64,000 bases of DNA, from assembly GCA_900551115.1 (NCBI GenBank), contig URUY01000005.1, positions 62,001-126,000 on the forward strand, read 5' to 3'. The notes beneath the pieces were generated by a model. The model did not search any database, was not told the origin of the DNA, and worked only from the letters and a program-made list of their open reading frames with translations. How positions within the stretch are numbered: the stretch's first letter is position 1; each line of letters opens with the position of its first letter. The translations under genes were made by a program, and so were the position numbers. Positions 18,666-27,631 of this stretch are shown one piece after another. Source of the stretch: an uncultured Lachnospiraceae bacterium (lineage in GTDB: Bacteria; Bacillota; Clostridia; Lachnospirales; Lachnospiraceae).

Positions 18666-20765
18666 TTACTCCACATTTACCTCCTGTCCAAATTCTGCTA
18701 AAAGTTTATTTACAGAGGCACGGTTCCTTTTGTTCAAAAGAACCGCACTCACAGCATACGCATCGCTACCGGTTACTCTACCGGTTTCTTTTCCCGTCAA
18801 CTTCCACCTTGTCACAAAATCTAATATGCCTTTTTGCAGTTCTTTCACACCTTTCAGGTTCTTTTCAGGCTTTTTAAAATAAAAAGTCATTTTTCCGTCT
18901 GCAATTCCAAAACCTTTAAAGGATGGCTGCGGTGAACTCAATAATAGCTCCCAATACAGGTTATGCCCCTTTGCCGCATCATGGAATTTCCACAGTTCTC
19001 TGTTATGTCCCTGTGAATAGAGGTAGCTTACAAGCCTTCCACCGTAAAGCTGCGGTTCACTCATATTGGGTTCTGCATTATGTACCGTATTGGTTCCTGC
19101 TAACAGACCAATAACTTCACAATCAAGTTTCCAGATAGCATTCACCATATAGTTAAGAGCTACAGCACCGCTTCCTGCCCATCCTATATCAACGGCAGCT
19201 ACCCGTTTGCAGTCTTTTAAGATTTCTGCATAATACTGTTTTCCTGCTTCCATCTGCTCTTCATAGTGAGATAACACCTCTTCCCAATGAGCTATCAGAT
19301 ACTCCTTAATAATCCATGCATTTTTATCAGTCAGTTTTGTTTCTTCGGTAACCTGCACTTCTCTTCTTATATCTGCAAGCGCCCTCTTATTGATACCGAA
19401 AACCTTATCTGACCTCACAAGTGCTTCTCCAAAAGTCGGCAGTTCTTCACACAGCCTTCCCAGCATATCTTCTATTTCCATGGAAACGAAAATCTTTTCA
19501 AGGGTATACCCTTGATTTACCTTATGATCCAGAAAACGTCTGAAATAGTCATATTTAAAATACCGGGCAGACATCTTTGTTGCTGCCAGTCGTGACCAGT
19601 ATACATACTCCGTTTTGCCTGCCGTGCTCTCTTCCGGATACAGGCCGGTGTAAACCTGCTTTAAAATATCTCCATCCCGTGAAAGAAACAGTACTTTATC
19701 TATTTCATGCGTTCTCACATACTCATGAATCCACTGACAATAACCCAGTACAAAAATACCGCCGTAAATGAATCCAAGTTCATATTCCCTACTGTATGCT
19801 TTAAGACCGTTGTGGATATGCGCATTCACTACGCCGCGGTACACAGAACCTGTAATGATTGACATATCTTCTGCCCGGTAAGGCATCCCTGCAATATTTA
19901 CATTTTGATAAAGCTCTGCAGAAAAGCCGTTTCGCAACGCACTCTCCACATCGGATGCCGGGTTGTCCCCTATGTGAAAAAATGTTTTTTTTCTTCCTAA
20001 TCCTTCTCTAACTATCTTGTAGAGATAACCCTCACCCTTTGAGACACCGTATTCACAAGAAATGAAATACTCACTGATTCCTGTAAAACCGCACTTTTCC
20101 ACCATTGCCTGTATTACCTCTGCAGACAGATACATGTCAGATGTACAGATTATCTTTTTTCCATATTTTGCAAGATGCCTGAACAATTCCAACATATAAG
20201 GATTGCCAAAACACATGGAAAGCTCTGTCTCTATTTCCAGCTTCATCCCCAGTTTTTGAGGTATTCCTGCCTGTTCCTCTATCTCCGCATAAATTTCTTC
20301 CAGTGTAACCTCAAAGTTTCCCTTTTTTTCTTTTGCCTTCTGTCTTGCACGCCATTCCATCTCTCTCCTGATACGTTCAAAATCCAGGTAATGTAGCTTC
20401 TCACCTATCAGGAAAAACAAATCCGTTGGACACACAAAGGGTCGTAATAGTAGCGTATCAAAAACATCAAAGGAGATTACATCGTATTTTGAAAGACGTT
20501 CTGCCAGCTTTTCCGGCAATTCTCTTAAAGAAAGAAACGATTCACTGCAGTCTGCCGATATTCTTTTCCCCTTATCCGGGAAATAGAACTCCTTATCAAA
20601 CTTATCTTTGCATAAAACAGCTGCTACATTCATACCGATTAGTGCTGTCCATGCATACAGCCTTCCCAGACTGCCTTTTTTCTGCTGCCGCAGACTGTGG
20701 TACCTGCGCTGTATAGAAGGTACGCGGTTCACCAAAAACTGATACATTTTTATTCTTAGTTTCAT
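18666..20765 (-). CDS. HAD-like hydrolase fused to a conserved FLSRDG/GWxGS domain (COG5610-like), copy 2
   Basis: 699 aa. It is a paralogue of the gene at 15262: HAD motif I ISFDVFDTLLLRPF near residue 100, CTSDMYLS, FHIGDNPASD, then the second domain with VLFLSRDGDIL, YWSRLAATK and AVDIGWAGSGAVALNY. The start ATG at 20765 overlaps the stop of the upstream ABC ATPase gene in ATGA with GGGG about 8 nt before it, so translation is coupled; the longer reading frame from 20795 is not needed. Its codon and base composition match the cluster around it better than copy 1 does. The reaction is unknown; a role in polymer modification or termination coupled to export is plausible. Confidence 0.75.
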   Translation of the reverse strand: MKLRIKMYQFLVNRVPSIQRRYHSLRQQKKGSLGRLYAWTALIGMNVAAVLCKDKFDKEFYFPDKGKRISADCSESFLSLRELPEKLAERLSKYDVISFDVFDTLLLRPFVCPTDLFFLIGEKLHYLDFERIRREMEWRARQKAKEKKGNFEVTLEEIYAEIEEQAGIPQKLGMKLEIETELSMCFGNPYMLELFRHLAKYGKKIICTSDMYLSAEVIQAMVEKCGFTGISEYFISCEYGVSKGEGYLYKIVREGLGRKKTFFHIGDNPASDVESALRNGFSAELYQNVNIAGMPYRAEDMSIITGSVYRGVVNAHIHNGLKAYSREYELGFIYGGIFVLGYCQWIHEYVRTHEIDKVLFLSRDGDILKQVYTGLYPEESTAGKTEYVYWSRLAATKMSARYFKYDYFRRFLDHKVNQGYTLEKIFVSMEIEDMLGRLCEELPTFGEALVRSDKVFGINKRALADIRREVQVTEETKLTDKNAWIIKEYLIAHWEEVLSHYEEQMEAGKQYYAEILKDCKRVAAVDIGWAGSGAVALNYMVNAIWKLDCEVIGLLAGTNTVHNAEPNMSEPQLYGGRLVSYLYSQGHNRELWKFHDAAKGHNLYWELLLSSPQPSFKGFGIADGKMTFYFKKPEKNLKGVKELQKGILDFVTRWKLTGKETGRVTGSDAYAVSAVLLNKRNRASVNKLLAEFGQEVNVE

Positions 20766-22615
20766 ATGCCAGCCCCTTTCATATAGGCTGCACAAACCGC
20801 TTTCGGTGTTCCCTCCATTTTAAAGTCACCTTTCTCAATCCAGACTGCTCTGTTACAATTCTTTAAAATCGTATCTGTCGAATGGGACACAATTAACACC
20901 GTAGCACCGCTGTGAATCATTTCTTTGATACGCTTCTCACTCTTCTGCCTGAAAAACATATCTCCTACACTTAAAACTTCATCTAATATGAGGATATCCG
21001 GCGTATCTCGCATAGTCGCTATTGCAAAACCAAGTCTCGATACCATACCGGAGGAAAAGTTTTTCATTCGTTCCTCCATAAAGCCCTGAAGTTCTGCAAA
21101 TTCTACAATTTCCTCATATCTTTCATCAATATATTCTCTTGTATACCCGATAATCGCGCCGTTTAAATAAACATTTTCCCTTGCTGTCAGCTCCATATCA
21201 AAGCCGGTTCCCAAGGTCAGCATCTGCACCTTGCTTCTGTCCACTTCCACATGACCCAATGTAGGATTTAATGCGCCTGATATGATTTTTAAAAGTGTAC
21301 TCTTTCCGGAGCCGTTGGTACCGATGATACCGACTACATCCCCCTGCTTTACCTCAAAGCTGATATCATTAAGTGCTGTCAAGGTATTGTAGCAATTCTG
21401 CCCCTTTACCGTGCGAATCATATATTCCTTTAAGCTGGAGGCCTCATCCTGCGCGAGCCTGAAACACATAGTCACATGCTGTACGTCAATTACAGTCTCT
21501 TCCAGATTGATTACATGCAGAGAAGAATCTGCAAGTTCCTCTTTCTCTTCTATAATTCTTGTTTTTCTGTTCTTAAGTATCCTGACACTGTATGCCACAA
21601 ACAGCACTGCCACTGCTATTACCGAAAGCCATAATACCGGGTTCTGCAGAAAAATCTGGCCTTTTATATTTTCAGCGGAAACTGCCGGCTCGAATGCCTC
21701 TGTTTGTTCCGATGTTTCTAACGGTACAGGTTTCTTTGCAGGCTCAGGTGTCTCTGCGGGAGCAGGAGACTCTGTAGGTACAGGCAACTCTGTAGGTATT
21801 ACCGATTCTGCCACCGGCTCTTTTCTAATTACATGCAGCGTATAGATGCTTTCCTCCGCCGCAGTACCTTTTACAGATACCGTAATCATATTCTCTCCTG
21901 TCATAAGAGTTGTATCCGATATGGTAACTTCCGCACCGTCATCCTCTGTTGCATAGGAGACATTGATATTTTCCACCTCCGCCTCCACCGTCAGTTCGTA
22001 ATAGAACACATTCGGTGCAAATCCTTGTATATTAACGGGCTCTACAGCAAGCCCCTGAAGCCGGTTGCTGACTGTCTGCATCACAGTAACAGGAGCCACA
22101 GAAAGCTGTATCATCTCAATTGTGGATATCACATTACCGGATACATCTACCGGCGCATTACCTGACACATCCATGGCCGGTGTGCAAGCTGCAGATACGA
22201 CCCGAATGCTTGTATCTCCCGCCTGCAGCGGTTCAAAATGAAGCATGGTTTTATAGGTCGTTTCCACTCCCGTTCCTCTGATATAAAGTCTGTTTTCCAC
22301 CTGTTCTGAGGCGCCATCCAGATATCTGAGCATGTTTGTATCATATTCCAAACATACCTCATAGCTTCCGATTCGCACATCGCTGTTTACATAAACACCT
22401 ATTGGACAGACCTCTCCTGTATGCCAGTTATAGCTTTCAGAACCGTAGGTCACTGTTCCCTTTGCTGCCAATACCTGCATTTTCTGCATCCCGAAAAAAC
22501 TTGCTGCCGCCAAAATAATCAATACCCTGATGCGCATACGCCAAACGTGGCGACTACTTTGTTTTCTGTCCAATTTTTTTCTATCTGATTGCGTTATTTT
22601 TTTTGCCTGTATCAT
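20762..22615 (-). CDS. Wzt/TagH-type polysaccharide ABC exporter ATPase with an N-terminal extracellular cohesin-like and cadherin-like region
   Basis: 617 aa with an unusual architecture. Residues 29-50 are hydrophobic (signal peptide or anchor). Residues about 52-160 form a cohesin-like beta domain (HTGEVCPIGVYVNSD, YEVCLEYDTNMLRYLDG). About 170-265 is a cadherin-like beta-sandwich. A Pro/Glu-rich linker and a transmembrane segment (about 325-345) follow. The C-terminal 240 residues are a Wzt/TagH ATPase: Walker A GTNGSGKST, signature FSSGMVSRLGFA, Walker B DILILDEVLSVGD, H-loop VSHS. The adjacent permease at 22664 completes the exporter. The outside domains may contact polymer or wall, an inference. 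It carries no carbohydrate-binding C-terminal domain like that of some Wzt proteins. Confidence 0.85.
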   Translation of the reverse strand: MIQAKKITQSDRKKLDRKQSSRHVWRMRIRVLIILAAASFFGMQKMQVLAAKGTVTYGSESYNWHTGEVCPIGVYVNSDVRIGSYEVCLEYDTNMLRYLDGASEQVENRLYIRGTGVETTYKTMLHFEPLQAGDTSIRVVSAACTPAMDVSGNAPVDVSGNVISTIEMIQLSVAPVTVMQTVSNRLQGLAVEPVNIQGFAPNVFYYELTVEAEVENINVSYATEDDGAEVTISDTTLMTGENMITVSVKGTAAEESIYTLHVIRKEPVAESVIPTELPVPTESPAPAETPEPAKKPVPLETSEQTEAFEPAVSAENIKGQIFLQNPVLWLSVIAVAVLFVAYSVRILKNRKTRIIEEKEELADSSLHVINLEETVIDVQHVTMCFRLAQDEASSLKEYMIRTVKGQNCYNTLTALNDISFEVKQGDVVGIIGTNGSGKSTLLKIISGALNPTLGHVEVDRSKVQMLTLGTGFDMELTARENVYLNGAIIGYTREYIDERYEEIVEFAELQGFMEERMKNFSSGMVSRLGFAIATMRDTPDILILDEVLSVGDMFFRQKSEKRIKEMIHSGATVLIVSHSTDTILKNCNRAVWIEKGDFKMEGTPKAVCAAYMKGAGI

Positions 22616-22663
22616 ACCGTAAAGCCTCTCACTCAGTCTTCCCTGCTCTTTGTATACAAAAAA

Positions 22664-23437
22664 TTATACTTTTTGTAATACCCGATTATGCATCTTATTA
22701 AAATACAGCCGGCCTACTACATAAAAGCCAACGCTCCACACAAAAAGTCTCGCCCATTCTTCCGGCGTAGGCAGAGCAGCCTCCAATACGCACTTTCTCG
22801 CACACGCAATATAATTATAAACCGGATTTCTGATAATGACCGCCTGCATGGCAGGTGTCGTACTCGTTACCGGATAGAAGACAGCCGATAAATACATCCA
22901 TATGGTAAGCAAAACGGAGTACAGGTGCTTAATGTCTCCAAACAACACGTACAAAATAGATAAGCAATAGCTGATACCCATGGAAAACAAAAACAGCCCT
23001 GCAGCATACAAAAGCACTAACGGCATATAGATATTCGGCTTTATGCGGAACGCCAGCAGAATAACAATATATGCCACCAGAGAATAGCCAAAATTAGTCA
23101 GTGCCGTGCATCCACGCGCCAACGGGAAAATAGACATGGGGAGTTTTACTTTAATCAGCAGATTTTTATTATCAACAAGTGCCGTCATCGCAGAATTGGT
23201 GGCTCCGGTAAACAACGACCAAAAAATACTGCCCGTCAGATAGTACACAGGAAAATTCTCAATACTTCTCTTAAATATGGTAGAAAAAATCATTGACATA
23301 ACTGCCATGGAAAGAAGTGGATTCAGTACACTCCATAAAATCCCAAGATAAGACCTTGCATATTTTCTTTTAATTTCTCTGGATACCAGTTCTTTTATCA
23401 CAAATATATATTGTTTTGCCTTACTGCTTAATTGCAC
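22664..23437 (-). CDS. ABC-2 type polysaccharide exporter permease (Wzm/TagG-like)
   Basis: 257 aa with six predicted membrane segments. The N-terminus LVSREIKRKYARSYLGILWSV is the amphipathic gate-helix motif of Wzm/TagG permeases, and PLLSMAVMSMIFSTIF follows. Start is GTG with GAGGAAAG upstream. It pairs with the ATPase 48 bp downstream to export a lipid-linked glycan across the membrane, so the cluster uses the ABC-dependent rather than the Wzy-dependent route. Confidence 0.92.
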   Translation of the reverse strand: MQLSSKAKQYIFVIKELVSREIKRKYARSYLGILWSVLNPLLSMAVMSMIFSTIFKRSIENFPVYYLTGSIFWSLFTGATNSAMTALVDNKNLLIKVKLPMSIFPLARGCTALTNFGYSLVAYIVILLAFRIKPNIYMPLVLLYAAGLFLFSMGISYCLSILYVLFGDIKHLYSVLLTIWMYLSAVFYPVTSTTPAMQAVIIRNPVYNYIACARKCVLEAALPTPEEWARLFVWSVGFYVVGRLYFNKMHNRVLQKV

Positions 23438-23447
23438 TTTGCTTTCC

Positions 23448-24809
23448 TCATTTCGTAAGTTTTCTCAGGTACAAAAGGTATTTGTACAAAGCACACTGCC
23501 ACAAATCGCTTTTTCCCGCATGGGGAAGCAGTACGGTGCTGCCCTCCAGCCAGGCGCTTTCACGTATTGGCTTCCCTTTTTTTAACAACATATTTACGCT
23601 TTTATAGACGAGATGGTTTTCCCTTACTTCCTCGTAAGAAAGAGGTGCCGCTACTGTCTGTCTTTCTTCACCCACAACATCATCACAAAAAACATATCCC
23701 CCAAATTCTAATGCTTCCGATTCGGTTGGTCTTCCCATAAAATAATATAAAAGCTTTGCTGCAGTTTCTTGAAAGTCTGCTGTCTTGTCCCAAATCCTGT
23801 CCTGAAACTCTAGCACAAATATCCGCGCATATCGTTCCAACAAGGCCGTGGTTTTCTCTACCTTTTCACGATTCAGGCTGTATCTGTGCTCCAAAACAGG
23901 GTAAAAACGTTCATCCCGGTTTTCATAGCCAAGCGTCATCCCCTCAGGTGAGCTGAATATGCATTCAAAAAGACTGTTACTGAAATATACCTTGCGCCGG
24001 ATTTCCTCCTCCGGTTTAAAATACCAGGAATGATAATCATTGTGCTCTGTACCCGCCGGATATTCATACATTCCAAAGTAGTATCCTTCTACCTTACCCT
24101 CAAATCCCATACCCGTTAAAATATGTTTAAGAGTTTTCTGCATGCTTCCCATCCAACCGCTGTCCACAACCGCATAGGGAATATCTTCTGTCAGCCCTTC
24201 CTGCTCGAGGTATCCACAGACTAACGGATATTTTTCTTCAGCGTGACTGACAAGCAAATCCATAAAGGGCTTGCAGGCACCAAGCACCGGTATCAGGGAT
24301 CTTACTTCCCCATTGGAAAGACGCTCTCGATACTTTTCCGAAAATCCAAGCAGTCCTGCAATCTCCTGAGCTTCTGTAACAGAGAGCCCCGCCCTGCACA
24401 TCACTTTTTCAAAGGTAACATCAATGCCGCCAAGACAGATAAAGAAAAGGCTTTTCTCTTTCAAAAGTGCGTATTCCGCATTTCTCCATGCATATCGTGA
24501 ACAATACAGATATCTGCATTCTATCGGAAGTCCAGTTCTTTCACAGATAACCTTTGCTATCCGATACATGGAGTAACCGTCTCTTGCAAGAAAGTAAAGA
24601 CGTTTTTTTCCGGTCAAAGCAGCTTCCTGCAAAACCCAAAGCACAAACCGCAGCATAATGGGTGCCATTACATAGATTGCGGTAACCGTCTGCGGTCCGG
24701 TATCTTCATTTCCATATGTATACAGCTTCTCAGATATATCAAACAGCATCCGGTCTTTTTTCAAGATTTTCCGATACTGATTTAATCTCTTGTCCAATTC
24801 GCTTTCCAT
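23448..24809 (-). CDS. Stand-alone FLARDG/GWxGS-domain protein related to the COG5610-like pair
   Basis: 453 aa from the ATG at 24809, chosen because AGGAAAAAG precedes it; a longer frame from 24908 would overlap the glycosyltransferase gene by 170 bp. It has no HAD domain but carries the motifs of the second domain of the genes at 15262 and 18666: LYFLARDGYSMYR (about 71-83), LYCSRYAWRNAEY, and VVDSGWMGSMQKTL (about 214-227). That isolated occurrence suggests the domain has its own activity. It also has a DYHSWYFKPEEE block. Function unknown; context says polysaccharide assembly. Confidence 0.65.
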   Translation of the reverse strand: MESELDKRLNQYRKILKKDRMLFDISEKLYTYGNEDTGPQTVTAIYVMAPIMLRFVLWVLQEAALTGKKRLYFLARDGYSMYRIAKVICERTGLPIECRYLYCSRYAWRNAEYALLKEKSLFFICLGGIDVTFEKVMCRAGLSVTEAQEIAGLLGFSEKYRERLSNGEVRSLIPVLGACKPFMDLLVSHAEEKYPLVCGYLEQEGLTEDIPYAVVDSGWMGSMQKTLKHILTGMGFEGKVEGYYFGMYEYPAGTEHNDYHSWYFKPEEEIRRKVYFSNSLFECIFSSPEGMTLGYENRDERFYPVLEHRYSLNREKVEKTTALLERYARIFVLEFQDRIWDKTADFQETAAKLLYYFMGRPTESEALEFGGYVFCDDVVGEERQTVAAPLSYEEVRENHLVYKSVNMLLKKGKPIRESAWLEGSTVLLPHAGKSDLWQCALYKYLLYLRKLTK

Positions 24810-25641
24810 TTTCTTTTTCCTGTTTATGATAAAGTTTTTTAATAACGTAAATAATGCCGGACGGAATGAAAGCCGCAACAAGCGGCCTAACAACAAACAG
24901 CCATCCAAAAGGATACATAAGTCCCATTTCGCTGAAGTTGCGGTAACGCAACCGCATTTCGTCTATTCTGTACTTAAGCTTCCTTTTTTTATAGGATTTT
25001 CTGTCCTCCCTGTAAAAGAAAAGCTCCTGCTGCATATTACAGCCTCTATGACCCAGCTTATAAAGACGCATGAAGAGTTCGTAATCCTCGCACCGCCATG
25101 TAGCTTTTGAAGAACGATAGGCAGTTGTCCCGTCAAAAATGCTCCTTCGGATCATGACTGTGGGATGGATAAATGGCGAAAATCTGAGGAAATCCTGTTT
25201 TCCCGGATTTTCCGGCATCCTTCTGATTCCCCATACACCTTTATCGTCAATCAGCATTGCATTGCATCCTACATATGCAATTTCCGGATGTGCCTCCATA
25301 AATTCATACTGTGCCATCAATCTGTCAGGCGCACAGATATCATCATCATCCATTCTGGCAAGGTACTTTCCCTTTGCCACATCAATACAAGTATTTAAAG
25401 AATAAGCAAGCCCATGGTTTACCGAATTGTTTATGAGTACAATTCTTTCATCCAATGCAGCATATTTTTGGAGATATTCAAACACCACCTGGTCAGAGCC
25501 GTCGTTATAAATGATAAATTCAAAGTCAGAAAAGGTCTGTTTTAAGACAGACTCCACCGCCTCTTCCAGTTGTATTTTATTCCACTGGTTGTAGATGCTC
25601 ATGATGACGCTGATTTTCGGTTGTGTACTCCTTTTCATCAC
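24739..25641 (-). CDS. Family 2 glycosyltransferase
   Basis: 300 aa, GT-A fold. The N-terminus ISVIMSIYNQWNKIQLEEAV and FEFIIYNDGSDQ bind the nucleotide sugar, and LARMDDDDICAPDR contains the DxD metal motif. WRCEDYELFMRL is the catalytic-base region typical of the group. A C-terminal hydrophobic segment (about 245-270) may attach it to the membrane. It overlaps the next gene by about 70 bp. It likely adds a sugar to the lipid-linked repeat unit. Confidence 0.9.
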   Translation of the reverse strand: MMKRSTQPKISVIMSIYNQWNKIQLEEAVESVLKQTFSDFEFIIYNDGSDQVVFEYLQKYAALDERIVLINNSVNHGLAYSLNTCIDVAKGKYLARMDDDDICAPDRLMAQYEFMEAHPEIAYVGCNAMLIDDKGVWGIRRMPENPGKQDFLRFSPFIHPTVMIRRSIFDGTTAYRSSKATWRCEDYELFMRLYKLGHRGCNMQQELFFYREDRKSYKKRKLKYRIDEMRLRYRNFSEMGLMYPFGWLFVVRPLVAAFIPSGIIYVIKKLYHKQEKENGKRIGQEIKSVSENLEKRPDAV

Positions 25642-25702
25642 TCCACCGCTTTCTCCCTGCTCCTTTGTCTTTCCTGTGCCTGTTTCTCTGCCAGTATTGC
25701 TC

Positions 25703-26845
25703 TTATTCTTCTATTGGAATCGTACTGTATACCCTGCGCATTATTCTATCGGTAACTGCAATATCAAATTTCTTTGCCATTTTTAGGCAATTCTGTGACA
25801 TCTGCTTTCTTTTTTGCGGATTGTCTCTCATTCTGCAGATGGCTTCTGCATATTCTGCAGCAGTTCCGTCGGCACAAACAAATCCATTTTTCTCATGCTT
25901 CATATATTCTCTGGTTCCGCGGCAGTCAGAAGTAATAAGTGGAATACCGGTAGCCATCGCTTCCAGCGCCGCAATTCCCAGCCCCTCTCTTTTAGATGGA
26001 AAAGTAAAGCAGTCTGCCGCTGACAGAATTCGCGGAATATCATTTCTGAAACCAAACAGAAACACTCTTTCTGCAAGACCAAGCTCACTTGCTGTTTTTC
26101 GTAATTCCTCTTCCATATATCCCCTGCCGCAGATACCGTAATAAATATGCTCATCTTCTATCATAGACAAAGCCTTTAAAATAACTGCATGATTTTTATT
26201 TTGATTCAGTTCTCCTACCGATAATATGAAAAAAATATCTTCGCCGATTCCGAGCTCCTGCCTGACCTGTTCCCGTATTCCCGTCTTATTAGCAAAACGC
26301 TCTGTTTGTACACCTACACCCGGAATCTTTTCTACAAGACCGCCTTTTCGCAAATGAAACCGACCGGCTCTTATATAATCTTCTCTGTTAATGGTAATCA
26401 AGCAGTCTGTACATTTTGCCAAAAGCCGCTCTGCCGTAAAATAAAGCAGCCAGTTAATCATCGGCGCCCCATCGTAAAAATGGAATCCGTGTGCTGTATA
26501 AATAGTAAAAACCTTCCTCTGATGCATAGCTGCCAGTCTGCCCAACACTCCCCCCATGGGGTTATGGCAATGTATAACAGAAATCTGTTCCTTTTTAAGC
26601 AGCTTTTTCAACTGCCAATAAGCTTTTATATTCTGTCTTATTTTTACAGGGGACTTTTCAATATCTATATGATGAAATAAAATACCCTTTTTTCGCAGTT
26701 CTTCCCTATCAAGCTTATAGACCGGATTATTAAAATTGGAAGCATAGTGGATTTCATACCCGGCTTCCTGTAAAATAGCAACATCATTCATTTCAAACTG
26801 CTGCAGAAAACCGCTGATAGTAGTCACAAACAATACTTTTTTCAT
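25703..26845 (-). CDS. Family 4 glycosyltransferase (GT-B), first gene of the polysaccharide operon
   Basis: 380 aa. N-terminal lobe: MKKVLFVTTISGFLQQFEMN and HCHNPMGGVLGRLAA. C-terminal lobe: ILSVGELNQNKNHAVILKAL and the EX7E-type FPSKREGLGIAALEAMATG with the downstream SDCRGTREYM. These are hallmarks of EpsD/CapM-like retaining transferases that build undecaprenyl-linked chains. All genes from here to 9067 are co-oriented with small gaps or overlaps. The gene starts about 15 nt after a plausible transcription start, and only a weak ribosome site is visible. Confidence 0.92.
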   Translation of the reverse strand: MKKVLFVTTISGFLQQFEMNDVAILQEAGYEIHYASNFNNPVYKLDREELRKKGILFHHIDIEKSPVKIRQNIKAYWQLKKLLKKEQISVIHCHNPMGGVLGRLAAMHQRKVFTIYTAHGFHFYDGAPMINWLLYFTAERLLAKCTDCLITINREDYIRAGRFHLRKGGLVEKIPGVGVQTERFANKTGIREQVRQELGIGEDIFFILSVGELNQNKNHAVILKALSMIEDEHIYYGICGRGYMEEELRKTASELGLAERVFLFGFRNDIPRILSAADCFTFPSKREGLGIAALEAMATGIPLITSDCRGTREYMKHEKNGFVCADGTAAEYAEAICRMRDNPQKRKQMSQNCLKMAKKFDIAVTDRIMRRVYSTIPIEE

Positions 26846-26865
26846 TTTCTGTCATCTTTCAGTAC

Positions 26866-26894
26866 AATAAATGTTTACATAAAAATAGTGACAA
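26866..26894 (-). promoter_or_regulatory. Candidate promoter of the polysaccharide operon
   Basis: Minus-strand -35 TTGTCA (26889-26894), 17-bp spacer, weak -10 TTTATT (26866-26871). The imperfect -10 suggests low or regulated activity. The 316-bp gap 26846-27161 also holds AT-rich tandem GCATATTTT copies (about 26943-26965) and the palindrome array at 27000. Confidence 0.4.
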
Positions 26895-26999
26895 TATCTC
26901 CGCCACCTTCTACTCCTTGTCTTCATCCTATATAAAAAAAATTTTGCATATTTTTTTGCATATTTTACCCCCGCATGCATATGCTCTAACCACTACCTT

Positions 27000-27062
27000 T
27001 ACGTTTTAAACGTAATCGTAACATACGTTTTAAACGTAACCATTATATACGCTTTAAACGTG
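27000..27062. promoter_or_regulatory. Three 15-bp palindromic operators spaced exactly 24 bp
   Basis: TACGTTTTAAACGTA at 27000-27014 and again at 27024-27038, and a degenerate TACGCTTTAAACGTG at 27048-27062; centres are 24 bp apart. A fourth perfect palindrome, TACGTTTAAAACGTA, lies inside the regulator gene at 27202-27216. The array ends 2 bp before a possible plus-strand -35 TTGTCA (27065-27070). It very probably binds the XRE protein encoded at 27162, for autoregulation and possibly control of the divergent polysaccharide operon. Confidence 0.75.
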
Positions 27063-27161
27063 TATTGTCAACATCTATTTCTAATGATAATGAATATATG
27101 CTTTGCATTTCCAATATTTTCCGTAATTTCCCAGGTATTATATATCTTAGGAGGTATTTTT

Positions 27162-27560
27162 ATGAAATTTACTTATGACCGGCTTGCAGTAGGTGACCGA
27201 CTACGTTTAAAACGTACCCTGCTTGGCTTTACCCAAGATGAAATGGCCGAAAAAATAGATCGCGCCGCAAAATATTATGCGGACATTGAGCGCGGAAGCT
27301 GCGGCATGAGTGTAGAAACACTGATGGCTCTTTCCTCTGCCTTAAATATGTCGCTTGACTATATCATCTATGGCAGGACATGCAGCGAAGCTGAAGCAGT
27401 GCAGCATTCTGACGAGATATCTGCCATTGTGAGCATATTGAATGTCTCCTCAGAAAAAAATCAGCAATATGCCCTGAAATTACTAAAGCTTTTTCTTTCC
27501 GCATGCGGAACTTCTCCTGTGCAAGATATGTCTGAACAGACCACAGATTATAGATTATAA
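27162..27560 (+). CDS. XRE-family helix-turn-helix transcriptional regulator
   Basis: 132 aa. The HTH spans about residues 8-65: VGDRLRLKRTLLGFTQDEMA, EKIDRAAKYYADIERG, and MSVETLMALSSALNMSLDYI. The C-terminal about 65 residues are short and may dimerise. The start ATG at 27162 has a perfect AGGAGG 7 nt upstream; the upstream ATG in the same frame (27060) has none. The gene is divergent from the polysaccharide operon and sits behind a palindrome array, so it is probably a repressor controlling itself and perhaps that operon (SinR-like logic, inferred). Confidence 0.88.
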   Translation: MKFTYDRLAVGDRLRLKRTLLGFTQDEMAEKIDRAAKYYADIERGSCGMSVETLMALSSALNMSLDYIIYGRTCSEAEAVQHSDEISAIVSILNVSSEKNQQYALKLLKLFLSACGTSPVQDMSEQTTDYRL

Positions 27561-27591
27561 ATCAAAGATTATAGAGCAAAGCTAAAAAAAT

Positions 27592-27611
27592 GGCGCCAGT
27601 AAACTGGCGCC
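27592..27611 (-). terminator. Perfect 9-bp stem terminator between convergent genes
   Basis: GGCGCCAGT-AA-ACTGGCGCC. On the minus strand a run of seven T follows, terminating the ABC exporter operon; the plus side lacks a T run but may still slow readthrough from the regulator gene. Confidence 0.8.
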
Positions 27612-27631
27612 GAAAAACTTTGTTATATTTT

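Noticed and set aside
24810..24908. Longer N-terminus for the FLARDG-domain gene
   Set aside because: The extra 33 residues overlap the conserved end of the glycosyltransferase gene and lack a ribosome site; the ATG at 24809 has one.
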